Shown in pieces: positions 8,806-17,625 of a stretch of 40,175 nt of DNA; positions within the stretch are counted from its first letter, which is position 1, and each line of letters starts with the position of its first letter. The notes beneath the pieces were generated by a model. That model did not search any database. It had not been told where the DNA came from and worked only from the letters and a program-made list of their open reading frames with translations. The stretch is from Flavobacterium psychraerolatum. Its GTDB lineage: Bacteria; Bacteroidota; Bacteroidia; Flavobacteriales; Flavobacteriaceae. The position numbers and the translations under genes were made by a program. Location: contig NZ_JAOQMX010000043.1 of assembly GCF_025960985.1 (NCBI RefSeq), positions 1 to 40,175 of the forward strand. Reading direction: 5' to 3'.

Positions 8806-9690
8806 TTATTTTTGTAAATTACAATAATACCCAAGTTTATATAAGTCAAATAGAAATAATGATGGTTTCTGGGATGTTAAGTTATTTAGTATTCGTTTTT
8901 TACTTATACTGTAAATTAATTTCAGAACTCCTGTAAGATATACTCTTTTTAAAATAGAATAAATAAGGGTTAGTTTAATGTCTTTAGAATCTATCTTATT
9001 ATTGTTATTTAAGTTGAAGAGTGTTTGTACAGCTCTTTCTGTTTTTTTTATAAATTCAATACTAAATTGATCATTACAATGAGTTAATTGGTTTTCAATA
9101 TGATTGATTGAAATTGAATGTATTCGAAGCGTTTTTATAAAAATAGAATCTTCATAACCATAGTCATTTATATATTCTGGAAAAGGATATTTTATAAGAA
9201 TATCCTTCTTTAAGAGCAAGTTCCATGTAAAAACAAAATCATAATTGTTTTTAAGTCTATGATTCAGAGATTTACATTCTCTATTTCTACCATATTTCCA
9301 GCGAAGTATTTTTTTACTTTCAGGAGTATTATTTGGGTATTCCACACCACCAAAAATCACTTCGGGGGATTTTGATAATAGATTAATATAATTTTTAAGA
9401 TAAGAAGAGTTGTTTGGTAATGAATCAGATTCTAAAATTAAAATATAATCATATTTTGATTTTGAACATAACATATTAATATTTTTTCCTCGACCTAGAT
9501 TATGACTATTTATGGTATAATTACATCCTTTTAAAGTATTTATTTTACTGTTTTCGCATAGGTATTCTTGACTTGCATCATCTTGAACAAGAATTTCATA
9601 ATTGATTTCAAGTACTTCTGCTTCTACTTTTAGTATTGTAACAAGGGGGTAAACATTGTAATTGTATGTCGGTATGAGTATCGATAGCAT
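8806..9690 (-). CDS. Family 2-like glycosyltransferase coupled to ftsE
   Basis: The protein has 294 residues. LSILIPTYNYNVYPL, ILVQDDAS and NLGRGKNINM define the GT2 nucleotide-binding half. The usual DXD position reads LESDSLP, which keeps one acidic pair. GYEDSIFIKTLR is the later ED motif. The start codon overlaps the ftsE stop as TAATG, so translation is probably coupled. The last 80 residues are less conserved in look. Pairing a cell-division ATPase with glycosyltransferases in one mRNA is odd, and may simply reflect insertion of sugar genes behind ftsE. Confidence 0.85.
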   Translation of the reverse strand: MLSILIPTYNYNVYPLVTILKVEAEVLEINYEILVQDDASQEYLCENSKINTLKGCNYTINSHNLGRGKNINMLCSKSKYDYILILESDSLPNNSSYLKNYINLLSKSPEVIFGGVEYPNNTPESKKILRWKYGRNRECKSLNHRLKNNYDFVFTWNLLLKKDILIKYPFPEYINDYGYEDSIFIKTLRIHSISINHIENQLTHCNDQFSIEFIKKTERAVQTLFNLNNNNKIDSKDIKLTLIYSILKRVYLTGVLKLIYSISKKRILNNLTSQKPSLFLFDLYKLGYYCNLQK

Positions 9691-10373
9691 TATACCGTTC
9701 TTTGCACCACTTCAAAAATGGTAGCATCTTCACATTTCAAAGTTTTTGCAGGGTATTTCATTAATAAGGCATAATCATGTGTAGCCATAATGATCGTTTT
9801 TCCGTTTTCATTTATTTTTCGTAGTACTTCAAGAACTTCTGTACTCGTTTGAGGATCTAGGTTCCCTGTAGGTTCATCAGCTAGAATCAACTCAGGGTCG
9901 TTTAACAAAGCTCTTGCAATAGCAACACGTTGTTGTTCTCCTCCAGAAATTTGATGAGGCATTTTGTCTGCATATCTTTTCATGCCAACTTTGTCAAGTA
10001 CTTCATCAATCTTGCGATCCATTTCGTCTTTAACTGTCCATCCTGTAGCTTTCAATACAAAAAGCATATTTTCTCTAATACTTCTATCTGGTAATAATTT
10101 GAAATCTTGAAACACAATTCCGATTTTTCGTCTCAAAAACGGAATATCATTATCTTTTAGTCCCACTAAATTAAAATCAACAATATTTGCTTCTCCTTCT
10201 TTTAATATTAAATCGGCATAAAGTGTTTTCATTAAGCTACTTTTTCCAGAACCGGTTTTTCCGATGATATAGATAAACTCGCCACGATTAACCTCCAAAT
10301 TAATGTTGGATAAAATGATTTTATCTTCTTGCGAGATCGTTGCGTTTTTTAAGGAAAGAATAGGTAAAGACAT
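9690..10373 (-). CDS. ftsE: FtsE-like ABC transporter ATPase
   Basis: This is an ABC ATPase of 227 residues, the length of FtsE. Walker A GKTGSGKSS is at 38-46. The Q-loop IVFQDFKLLPDRSIRENM follows, then the ABC signature ISGGEQQRVAIARAL, Walker B LILADEPTGNLDP and the H-loop MATHDYALL. In the family, FtsE works with the membrane protein FtsX to activate septal peptidoglycan hydrolases. RENMLFVLKATGW and the short C-terminus favour FtsE over LolD or MacB. No ftsX lies next to it here, so the assignment rests on sequence only. It is the first gene of a three-gene operon with two glycosyltransferases. Confidence 0.85.
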   Translation of the reverse strand: MSLPILSLKNATISQEDKIILSNINLEVNRGEFIYIIGKTGSGKSSLMKTLYADLILKEGEANIVDFNLVGLKDNDIPFLRRKIGIVFQDFKLLPDRSIRENMLFVLKATGWTVKDEMDRKIDEVLDKVGMKRYADKMPHQISGGEQQRVAIARALLNDPELILADEPTGNLDPQTSTEVLEVLRKINENGKTIIMATHDYALLMKYPAKTLKCEDATIFEVVQRTV

Positions 10374-10393
10374 AGTGAATATTATTTATTGCG

Positions 10394-10423
10394 TAAAAGT
10401 AAGAAGTTAACGCTTGGATTCAA
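10394..10423 (-). promoter_or_regulatory. Probable ftsE operon promoter
   Basis: On the minus strand TTG (10423-10421), a 19-base spacer and TACTTTTA (10401-10394) fit the Bacteroidetes promoter except for the last base of the -7 box. The ftsE start at 10373 is about 20 bases downstream. Confidence 0.5.
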
Positions 10424-10625
10424 AATATATTTTGTCATTATATAACTACTTGATTTTAAAAACATTTATTTTGTTCTGCTTTTTAATTTTAATTTAATAA
10501 AAAAGGCATCATTGTTGCTATGCCTGAACGTGGTAATTCCGGATTAATCATCATAAAAATGACATGTTTTTTAAAATGGTTGTAATAAAAATAGATTTCA
10601 ATTCGTTATAATCCGTAGAATATAA

Positions 10626-10633
10626 TACTTTTG
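10626..10633 (+). promoter_or_regulatory. -7 promoter element for the TPR protein gene
   Basis: TACTTTTG matches TAnnTTTG and sits 23 bases before the start codon at 10657. A partial upstream element (TTC at 10602-10604) lies 21 bases away. Confidence 0.5.
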
Positions 10634-10656
10634 AATAGATAAAAAAAACATATACA

Positions 10657-13600
10657 ATGCGTAAATTTTCTAGGCTCTACATTTTGTTGGCTTTTGCAAA
10701 TGCAATGACACTTTCTGCACAAAAATCGGCTATATATACTCACGATTTAAAAGATTTTGACAAAGCAGTTTCACTATACCGAGATGGGCAATTTGCTTCG
10801 GCTCAAACACTTTTCGAAAAAGTTTATTTGGAGAATAAAAACCAAGAAGTACTTTCAGACTGTTCCTATTATAATGCCAGTTGTGCTATTCGATTAAATC
10901 GCGGGAATGCCGAAGTACTGATTAATCGTTTTTTGACAGATTATCCTACGAGCGCCAAAAGTAATTTAGCAAATATTGAAATTGCTCATTATTATTTTGA
11001 ACAAAAAAATTACGCAGATGCGCTAAAAGCCTTTGCAGATGTTGACGAAACACAGTTGAGTTACGAAGGAAGAGACAAATATAATTTTCAAAAGGGATAT
11101 TGCCTTTTTGCATCAGGAGATAAAAAAGAAGCAGCTAATTACTTTAATAAAGTAGTTAAATCCCCAGTCTATAGTTCACAATCCAAATATTATCTTGGCT
11201 TTATGGCATATGAAGGGAATGATTATGCACAAGCCAATAAATATTTTGATGATGTTTCTGGAGATGAAAAGTACAAAGAAAAGCTTTCGTACTATCAAGC
11301 CGATATGAATTTCAAACAAGGGAATTTTGAAAAAGCAATCGAACTTGGAGAAAAAGCAATGGCAAAATCTACGGCCATTGAAAAATCAGAATTGAATAAA
11401 ATTATTGGGGAAAGCTATTTTAACCAAAAAAAATATGATAAAGCTATTTCTTATTTAACTCTTTACAATGGTAAAAGAGGGAAATGGAATAACACAGATT
11501 ATTATCAATTGGGTTATGCTTACTATAAACAAAATGATTTTGAAAAAGCAATTACACAGTTCAATAAAATTATAGGTGGTAAAGATGCAGTCTCTCAAAA
11601 TGCATATTACCATTTGGGAGAAAGTTATTTGAAACTAAATAAAAAACAAGAAGCACTTAATGCTTTTAAGAACGCATCAGAAATGTCATTTGATCTAGCG
11701 ATACAAGAAGATGCTAGCTTGAATTATGCTAAACTGAGTTATGAAATTGGTAATTCTTACCAAAGTACGCCGCAAGTTTTACTTAGTTTTATTACTAAAT
11801 ACCCAAACAATAGCAATAGAGCCGTAGTCGAGAAACTATTGATTGATTCTTATATTTCATCAAAAAATTATTCAGAAGCTTTAGTTTTATTAGAAAAAAA
11901 TAAAAGACCAGAAAATAAAGGAGCTTACCAAAAAGTGACCTTTTATAAAGGATTAGAATTATATACCAACAGAGGTTATTTGGGAGCTGCAGGGATGTTC
12001 AAAAAATCACTAGAAAACCAAGTCGATGCCGAATTTACTGCGAGAGCAACATTCTGGAAAGGGGAAACCGAAAATATACTGGACGATTATAGCAATTCAT
12101 TGTTGAGTTTCAAACAATTTTTGGGTATGGCTGCTGCTGCAAAAACTCCAGAATTCAAAAATATTAATTACAATATCGCCTATGGATATTTCAAATTAAA
12201 GGATTACGACCAAGCGGCTATTTATTTTCAAAATCAAATTGATAAATCAAAAAGTGATAAAGATCGTTTGAATGATTCTTACTTGCGTTTGGCAGATTGT
12301 CGTTTTGTGAATTCAAAGTATTATCCAGCAATGGAAGCATATAATAAGGTTATTGAAAATAATAATTTTGATGCAGATTATGCATACTATCAAAAATCGC
12401 TTTGCTATGGTTTCATTGGTAAAAATGATAAGAAAATAGAGGAATTAAATACCTTCATTAAGCTATATCCAAAATCAAACTATAGAGATGATGCCATGTA
12501 CGAATTAGCAAATACGTATGTAGCTACCAACAAACAAGATTCGGCATTAAAAACCTACGACCGTTTAATCGAAGAATATAAAAATAGTTCATACATACCA
12601 AGAGCTATTTTGAAACAAGGTTTGATTTACTATAACTCTGATAGAAGTGATTTAGCTTTAACTAAATTGAAGAAAGTAGTTGCTGCATTTCCAAAAACTC
12701 CAGAAGCACTTGAAGCAGTTTCTACTGCAAGATTAATTTATGTTGATAATGGTCATGTAGATGAATATGCAACTTGGGTACATACATTAGATTTTGTAGC
12801 CGTTACAGATGTTGAGTTAGATAATGATAGCTTCGAATCGGCAAATAAACAATATAGTCAAAAAAATTATAGTCAAGCAATCTCAGGATTCAATGCATAT
12901 ATAGCTAGTTTTCCAAGAGGACTACACAGTTTACAAGCCAACTTTTATTTGGCACAAACTTATTTCTCGGAAGGAATGGAGAGTAAATCGGTTGCGAATT
13001 ATGAATACGTTGTAGGTCAACCACGAAATGAATTTACTGAGCAATCACTTACTCGTTTGGGGCAGATTTATTTAAAAAATACAGATAAAACAAAAGCCAT
13101 TACTATATTACAACGTTTAGAAAATGAAGCAGAGTTGGGGCAAAATAAAATTTTCGCACAATCCAATTTGATGAAGTGTTATTATGAGAAAAAAGATTAT
13201 AACAATTCAGTAACCTATGCAGAAAAGGTATTGAACGCTTCAAAAATTGATGATAATGTCAAAAGTGATGCTCAAATTATCATAGCACGTTCTGCTATGC
13301 AAACTGGAGATGAGGCAAAAGCTAGAGCGGGATATGCCAAGCTTGCCACAATTGCTAAAGGTGAGTTAGCTGCTGAATCTTTGTATTATGACGCTTATTT
13401 CAAAAACAAAGACGGAAAATTCGAAGCTTCGAATGTTACCGTTCAAAAAATTGCCAAAAGTTACTCAAGTTACCGTTATTATGGTGCAAAAGGCTTGGTT
13501 GTTATGGCCAAAAACTTTTACGGTTTGAAAGATAGTTTTCAAGCCACTTATATTTTAGACAACGTGATTCAGAATTTTACAGATTATCCAGAGGTGGTTG

Positions 13601-13671
13601 CAGAGGCCAAAAAAGAATTGGCGATGATCAAATCGCAAGAGGCTAAAACTAATTCATCGATTCAAAACTAA
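10657..13671 (+). CDS. Large periplasmic tetratricopeptide-repeat protein
   Basis: The protein has 1004 residues: a signal peptide (cleavage near LSA-QKS, residue 21) followed almost entirely by TPR units. Repeated pieces include KAVSLYRDGQFASAQTLFEKV, YYFEQKNYADALKAFADV, YYKQNDFEKAITQFNKII, YFKLKDYDQAAIYFQNQI and YELANTYVATNKQDSALKTY. No catalytic domain is visible. Long exported TPR proteins in Bacteroidetes act as scaffolds for envelope machines. The outer-membrane barrel gene starts 71 bases downstream, with no terminator between, so the two products probably work together at the outer membrane. I do not know a verified function. Confidence 0.9.
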   Translation: MRKFSRLYILLAFANAMTLSAQKSAIYTHDLKDFDKAVSLYRDGQFASAQTLFEKVYLENKNQEVLSDCSYYNASCAIRLNRGNAEVLINRFLTDYPTSAKSNLANIEIAHYYFEQKNYADALKAFADVDETQLSYEGRDKYNFQKGYCLFASGDKKEAANYFNKVVKSPVYSSQSKYYLGFMAYEGNDYAQANKYFDDVSGDEKYKEKLSYYQADMNFKQGNFEKAIELGEKAMAKSTAIEKSELNKIIGESYFNQKKYDKAISYLTLYNGKRGKWNNTDYYQLGYAYYKQNDFEKAITQFNKIIGGKDAVSQNAYYHLGESYLKLNKKQEALNAFKNASEMSFDLAIQEDASLNYAKLSYEIGNSYQSTPQVLLSFITKYPNNSNRAVVEKLLIDSYISSKNYSEALVLLEKNKRPENKGAYQKVTFYKGLELYTNRGYLGAAGMFKKSLENQVDAEFTARATFWKGETENILDDYSNSLLSFKQFLGMAAAAKTPEFKNINYNIAYGYFKLKDYDQAAIYFQNQIDKSKSDKDRLNDSYLRLADCRFVNSKYYPAMEAYNKVIENNNFDADYAYYQKSLCYGFIGKNDKKIEELNTFIKLYPKSNYRDDAMYELANTYVATNKQDSALKTYDRLIEEYKNSSYIPRAILKQGLIYYNSDRSDLALTKLKKVVAAFPKTPEALEAVSTARLIYVDNGHVDEYATWVHTLDFVAVTDVELDNDSFESANKQYSQKNYSQAISGFNAYIASFPRGLHSLQANFYLAQTYFSEGMESKSVANYEYVVGQPRNEFTEQSLTRLGQIYLKNTDKTKAITILQRLENEAELGQNKIFAQSNLMKCYYEKKDYNNSVTYAEKVLNASKIDDNVKSDAQIIIARSAMQTGDEAKARAGYAKLATIAKGELAAESLYYDAYFKNKDGKFEASNVTVQKIAKSYSSYRYYGAKGLVVMAKNFYGLKDSFQATYILDNVIQNFTDYPEVVAEAKKELAMIKSQEAKTNSSIQN

Positions 13672-13742
13672 TTTTTAAAATTTCAAGAAAACATAAGTTT
13701 AGGTTTGAAAGGAACTAGACTGATTTCAAAAAAATATAAAAT

Positions 13743-15515
13743 ATGAAATTCAATTTCCAAAATAATATAGCCTTAGCAATTGTAGTAATGACTGCGCAGG
13801 TAACATTGGCTCAAAAAAGAGATGCAAACATAGGGTCAGAAGAGGTTACAGTAACCAAATCGTACAGTCCAACCATATCAGATGCAAATAAAATTAAAGA
13901 GATTCCGTCACTAGATGATGATGGAAATGCAAAAAAAGAAACGATTAAATATTCTATTTTTTCATTCCCTGTTGCCTCCACTTTTGCACCTTTAAAAGGG
14001 AAGGCAGAAGGTGTAGATAAAACAGAACAAGCCCATTTATACGATAACTATGCAACGTTAGGAATTGGTAATTTTGGAACTATAAATGCAGAACTTTTTG
14101 TAAACAAAGATTTAAACAATAACAATTATGTAGGAGGTATGTTTCGTCATTTATCTTCACAGGGAGGAATTAAAAATGCCGATTTGAATACTAGTTTTTA
14201 TGACACAGCACTTGATTTGAATTACGGAGGTAATTATGAAGCCATGTCATTTAACTTAGATTTAGGATATAAAAATCAAAGTTATAATTGGTACGGATTA
14301 CCTGGGAGTTTTGGAAGTACACTAATACCATCTGATCGAAATAATTTGATTAATGGTATTGAGCCACAACATGCTTTTAATACTTTTTCGATAGGAAGTA
14401 GGTTTTCATTTGATGAAAGTGCTTTGAATCAGGCTAGTTTGAAGTTCATTCATTTTTCGGATACTTTTGGGTCAAACGAAAATAGATTTATTGCGCAACC
14501 TACCTTTCAGTTTGATGTAAGAGATGAACTGGTAAAAACCAAAGTTGTGGTTGATTACGTTGGAGGAAGTTTTGAAAATAATTATTTAAAAACCAATACT
14601 CAAGCCATCAAATACGGATATACGAATGTCGGAATCCAACCTAGCTTTGTTATGTTGAAAGATGATTGGACGCTTAATTTGGGTGCTGGAGTTTTCTACA
14701 GTAGAGACATTGAAAACAGTAGAGGTACAGTATTTGTTTACCCACAAGTTACAGCCTCTTTGAAAGTGGTAGGTGATTTGATGATTTTCTATGCAGGAGC
14801 TGAAGGGAGTTTAGAACAAAATTCATATCAACAATTTGCAGATATAAACCCATATTTATCGCCAACAATGGGAGATAAAATAACAAGAAACTATATCAAA
14901 CCAACAGACAAGCAGTATGATATTTCTGCAGGATTAAAAGGTAAATTGGCTAGTAATGTAAGTTATAATCTTAGAGCAGCTTATCTAAACGAAAAAAATA
15001 AAGCATTATTTAAAAGCCAAGATTATAACGAAAGTGCGAATAATGCAGCTTACGCTTATGGAAATGCATTTCAGGTAGTGTATGATGACCTTAAGACACT
15101 AAGCTTCTCAGGAAACGTAAAGGCGAATTTTTCAGAAAACGTCACTTTCGGATTGACAGGAACTTTTAATAGCTTTACTACTGGCGCGCAGCAAGAAGCT
15201 TGGAATTTACCAAAAGTAAAAATTGAATCAAATTTGGATGTAAATCTTACTCAAAAATGGTTTACGGGTGTGCAACTATTTTATGTCGGCAGTCGTATGG
15301 ATATGCAGCAAAATACTTCTTTTGTACCATCTACAGCAGTAAAACTAGATAGCTATTTTGACTTAAATGCACACATAGGATACAAACACAGTGATCGTTT
15401 GACAGGTTTCTTGAAAGCGAATAATATAACTAATAATGGGTATCAAAAATGGCTAAACTACCCTGTACAAGGAGTTCAAATTGTACTAGGAGCCAATTAT
15501 AAATTTGATTTCTAA
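13743..15515 (+). CDS. Outer-membrane beta-barrel protein, TonB-receptor-like without plug
   Basis: The protein has 590 residues with a signal peptide (MKFNFQNNIALAIVVMTAQ, cut near TLA-QKR). The mature N-terminus (EEVTVTKSYSPTISDANK) resembles a short extension before a barrel. From about residue 95 on, the chain alternates polar and aromatic residues in a beta-strand pattern and ends in YKFDF, a typical outer-membrane C-terminal strand. NITNNGYQKWLNYPVQG resembles the last strands of TonB-dependent receptors. It is shorter than true receptors, and I see no plug domain. It probably forms a unit with the TPR protein encoded just upstream; its cargo is unknown. Confidence 0.85.
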   Translation: MKFNFQNNIALAIVVMTAQVTLAQKRDANIGSEEVTVTKSYSPTISDANKIKEIPSLDDDGNAKKETIKYSIFSFPVASTFAPLKGKAEGVDKTEQAHLYDNYATLGIGNFGTINAELFVNKDLNNNNYVGGMFRHLSSQGGIKNADLNTSFYDTALDLNYGGNYEAMSFNLDLGYKNQSYNWYGLPGSFGSTLIPSDRNNLINGIEPQHAFNTFSIGSRFSFDESALNQASLKFIHFSDTFGSNENRFIAQPTFQFDVRDELVKTKVVVDYVGGSFENNYLKTNTQAIKYGYTNVGIQPSFVMLKDDWTLNLGAGVFYSRDIENSRGTVFVYPQVTASLKVVGDLMIFYAGAEGSLEQNSYQQFADINPYLSPTMGDKITRNYIKPTDKQYDISAGLKGKLASNVSYNLRAAYLNEKNKALFKSQDYNESANNAAYAYGNAFQVVYDDLKTLSFSGNVKANFSENVTFGLTGTFNSFTTGAQQEAWNLPKVKIESNLDVNLTQKWFTGVQLFYVGSRMDMQQNTSFVPSTAVKLDSYFDLNAHIGYKHSDRLTGFLKANNITNNGYQKWLNYPVQGVQIVLGANYKFDF

Positions 15516-15540
15516 TGTTTAAATAACAAAGTGTACGCAG

Positions 15541-15590
15541 AAAGCACAAGATTCACAAAGTATTATTACGCTGTGTTCTTGTGCTTTTTT
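15541..15590 (+). terminator. Terminator of the TPR/barrel operon
   Basis: AAAGCACAAGA (15541-15551) pairs with TCTTGTGCTTT (15577-15587), and more T residues follow. The 25-base loop holds a second short pairing (CACA with TGTG). Confidence 0.75.
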
Positions 15591-15598
15591 AATTTTCA

Positions 15599-15713
15599 GG
15601 GCGTGCCCCGCCGAAAAAAGCGGGTCAGGCTATACGTTGCAATCTTGTGGCGGCATAAATGCCCGCCGCCACAAGGATTTCCACTTCTATCCTTCACGCA
15701 AAAAAAAATAGCA
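15599..15713 (-). repeat. Dispersed palindrome-rich repeat, copy 2 (inverted)
   Basis: Read on the minus strand it starts GCGTGAAGGATAGAAG, contains AGCCTGACCCG and ends GGGGCACGCCC, as in copies 1 and 3. The central hairpin arms are CTTGTGGCGGC and GCCGCCACAAG, different in sequence from the other copies but in the same place. It lies directly after the TPR/barrel operon terminator. Confidence 0.75.
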
Positions 15714-15776
15714 ACCAATTTAGAATTCTAAAAAACAACGAAACTTAGTATCTTAGCAACCTAGCCACTAAAAAAA

Positions 15777-16226
15777 ATGACTTTCAAGCAAAAAATACAT
15801 TCGCATTATTCCCTTCAAGTACAAGACCGAATCGATGTTTTTAGAGACATGATTTCCGGATTGACAGAAGATGCAAAGAACGACGCCAAAGGTTCAGCAG
15901 GAGACAAGCATGAGACCGCTTTGTCTATGATGCACTTGGAGCAAGAAAAACTAAATACCAAATTGAGCGAAGTAATCACTCAAAAATCAGTGTTAGAAAA
16001 AATTAATCCTGAGATTGTTGCCGAAACGATTTCGTTAGGAAGCCTCGTCAAAGCAAACGGAATATACCTTTATCTTTCTTTGGCTTTACCAAAAATCAAC
16101 ATCGAAGGAATAAATGTAATTGCACTTTCGCCACAAGCGCCACTAGGGAATAAGTTGATGGGAAATAGAGTAGGCTTTACTTTCGAAATAAATGGAACCA
16201 AGTATTTGATTGAGAGCGTGGAATAA
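15777..16226 (+). CDS. Small GreA/GreB C-terminal-like protein
   Basis: The protein has 149 residues. The first half is a charged helix pair (residues 1-70, with HETALSMMHLEQEKLNTKL) and the second half is a beta domain. ETISLGSLVKANGIYLYLSL, then ALSPQAPLGNKLMGNRVG and a final TKYLIESVE follow the GreA/GreB C-terminal pattern: a slot for SPIGKALLGK, then a closing strand. From memory, relatives in flavobacteria are often labelled 3-oxoacyl-ACP synthase, but no thiolase-fold motif is present here, so I would not use that name. It could be a transcript-cleavage-factor relative bound near RNA polymerase. The DXX-type acidic tip of true GreA is not obvious. Confidence 0.75.
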   Translation: MTFKQKIHSHYSLQVQDRIDVFRDMISGLTEDAKNDAKGSAGDKHETALSMMHLEQEKLNTKLSEVITQKSVLEKINPEIVAETISLGSLVKANGIYLYLSLALPKINIEGINVIALSPQAPLGNKLMGNRVGFTFEINGTKYLIESVE

Positions 16227-16243
16227 TAATTATTTAAAATAAA

Positions 16244-16280
16244 TTTATACGCCTAAAATTTGTATATTTGTACGTATAAA
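16244..16280 (+). promoter_or_regulatory. Promoter and likely operator of the PIN toxin-antitoxin operon
   Basis: TATATTTG (16263-16270) matches the TAnnTTTG -7 box and lies 20 bases before the antitoxin start. It is bracketed by the inverted repeat TTTATACG (16244-16251) and CGTATAAA (16273-16280). This is a natural site for the ribbon-helix-helix-like antitoxin to repress its own operon. The -33 element is weak. Confidence 0.65.
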
Positions 16281-16289
16281 TAATTAACT

Positions 16290-16538
16290 ATGGATACTAA
16301 ACTCACTTTAAAGCTTGATCAAGAGATAATTGAAAAAGCGAAGCAATATGCTTCTGATAAGAAATTAAGTTTGTCAAGGCTGATAGAGAATTATCTTAAC
16401 TCTCTAACTTCGGATAAACCCAATAATGATATACAAATCTCTCCTTTTGTAAAAAGCCTTTCGTCAGGCATCTCTATTCCAGCGGATTACGATTATAAAA
16501 AAGATAGAGCAGATTATTTAGATCAAAAGTACAAATGA
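16290..16538 (+). CDS. Antitoxin of a PIN-domain toxin (DUF6364-like)
   Basis: The protein has 82 residues. The N-terminus MDTKLTLKLDQEIIEKAKQY starts with a short beta strand and then helices (KLSLSRLIENYLNSL), a ribbon-helix-helix-like DNA-binding layout. The C-terminus, FVKSLSSGISIPADYDYKKD, should bind and block the toxin. Its end overlaps the toxin start by four bases (ATGA). The upstream inverted repeat around the promoter fits autoregulation. Confidence 0.88.
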   Translation: MDTKLTLKLDQEIIEKAKQYASDKKLSLSRLIENYLNSLTSDKPNNDIQISPFVKSLSSGISIPADYDYKKDRADYLDQKYK

Positions 16539-16948
16539 CTAGGCTATTTTTAGACACCAATGTAATTTTGGATTTGTTGGGAGAAAGAATGCCTTTCTAT
16601 GATTCGATTGCCAAGGTTGCGACTATGGCTGATCGAAAGAAAATTACTTTGGTTGCATCGCCTCTTTCTTTCACAACAGTAGATTACGTTTTAAATAAAT
16701 TTGAAAGTTCTGAGTCGGTTTTAAATAAACTTCGAAAGTTTAAAATAATCTGTGAAGTTTGTGAAGTGGATGAACAAACGATTGAAAAAGGACTGAATTC
16801 AAGTTTTAAAGATTTTGAAGATGCTGTTCAATACTTTACAGCGTTACAATCCAATTGTTCGATTATTATAACACGAAACGGAAAAGATTTTAAGACTGCT
16901 ACAATACCCATTATGACCGCTGAGGAATATTTGAGTAGTGTTATGTGA
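16535..16948 (+). CDS. PIN-domain ribonuclease toxin
   Basis: The protein has 137 residues. LFLDTNVILDLL (D7, D13) is the first PIN acidic motif. SFKDFEDAVQYFTAL provides D93, E95 and D96, and IITRNGKDF provides the last acidic residue (D118) for metal binding. Known relatives cut RNA, often tRNA or mRNA. All acidic positions appear intact and the frame is open, so the toxin is probably functional. It is coupled to its antitoxin by an ATGA overlap. Confidence 0.9.
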   Translation: MTRLFLDTNVILDLLGERMPFYDSIAKVATMADRKKITLVASPLSFTTVDYVLNKFESSESVLNKLRKFKIICEVCEVDEQTIEKGLNSSFKDFEDAVQYFTALQSNCSIIITRNGKDFKTATIPIMTAEEYLSSVM

Positions 16949-16989
16949 CAAATTTTTCTTAATTAGGATTTACATTAAAGATATAATTT

Positions 16990-17490
16990 ATGAATAACAA
17001 TTTTTTACCGAGCAATTCTTTTGAAATTGCAAATTCAAAAGGTTTTTTAAAAAAATTAAGTGATGAGTATGGAGATTTTGACAAAGCACATCTTAATCCT
17101 CGATTTGCAATAAATTGCGCAATAACTTCTTGGCATCTTACTGACTGGACATATGAAGAGTTTTACAAAAAAGACGAACGTTTTCAGGATTCTAAGGAGG
17201 GCAAAAAAACAGTGTCTGGTATATCAAAATATCAAGAATTTTTAAAAGAATCTTGTCCAGAATTAGAATATATGAGAATGATTACAAACGGTTCAAAACA
17301 CTGTAAGGTAAATCAAAAGCATCGTACGATTGTTTCTACAGGAGACTTTTCTTCGGGTGATTTTAGTAGACACGATTTTGCAGTTCCAAGATTTGTAATT
17401 ACAAATGAAAATAGTGAGGAAATAGATTTTGAAAAACTTTTACTTGTGACTATAGATTTTTGGAAAAAGTTTCTAAATCGCCTCTCATAA
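16990..17490 (+). CDS. Hypothetical protein with NGSKH motif
   Basis: The protein has 166 residues, no signal peptide and no membrane segment. AINCAITSWHLTDWTYEEFY and CPELEYMRMITNGSKHCK look like conserved cores of an all-helical protein. The second half has a short GDFSSGDFSRHDF repeat, then a strand-rich stretch and a final helix. The evenly spaced His residues recall small helical families linked to toxin-antitoxin or phage loci, but I cannot name one. It follows the PIN operon by 41 bases on the same strand, so co-transcription is possible. Function unknown. Confidence 0.75.
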   Translation: MNNNFLPSNSFEIANSKGFLKKLSDEYGDFDKAHLNPRFAINCAITSWHLTDWTYEEFYKKDERFQDSKEGKKTVSGISKYQEFLKESCPELEYMRMITNGSKHCKVNQKHRTIVSTGDFSSGDFSRHDFAVPRFVITNENSEEIDFEKLLLVTIDFWKKFLNRLS

Positions 17491-17625
17491 TTAAATGCTT
17501 CTATCTTTTTATTATAGACTTTTGCTTTTGTTCTCTCTAAATCATTACCAAAAAACTCAAATCCCTAATAAAACTTTTCGTAATTTCGCGACCGTAAAAG
17601 TTTGACTTTAAAACTAAATTAAATT

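Noticed and set aside
10504..10525. AGGCAT/ATGCCT hairpin with a T-run on the minus strand
   Set aside because: It looks like a terminator, but no minus-strand gene lies upstream of it (the gene to its right is on the plus strand), so I cannot assign a role.
15531..15731. 66-residue plus-strand frame after the outer-membrane barrel gene
   Set aside because: It runs through the terminator and the dispersed repeat copy 2, has no family signal, and its composition follows the repeat.
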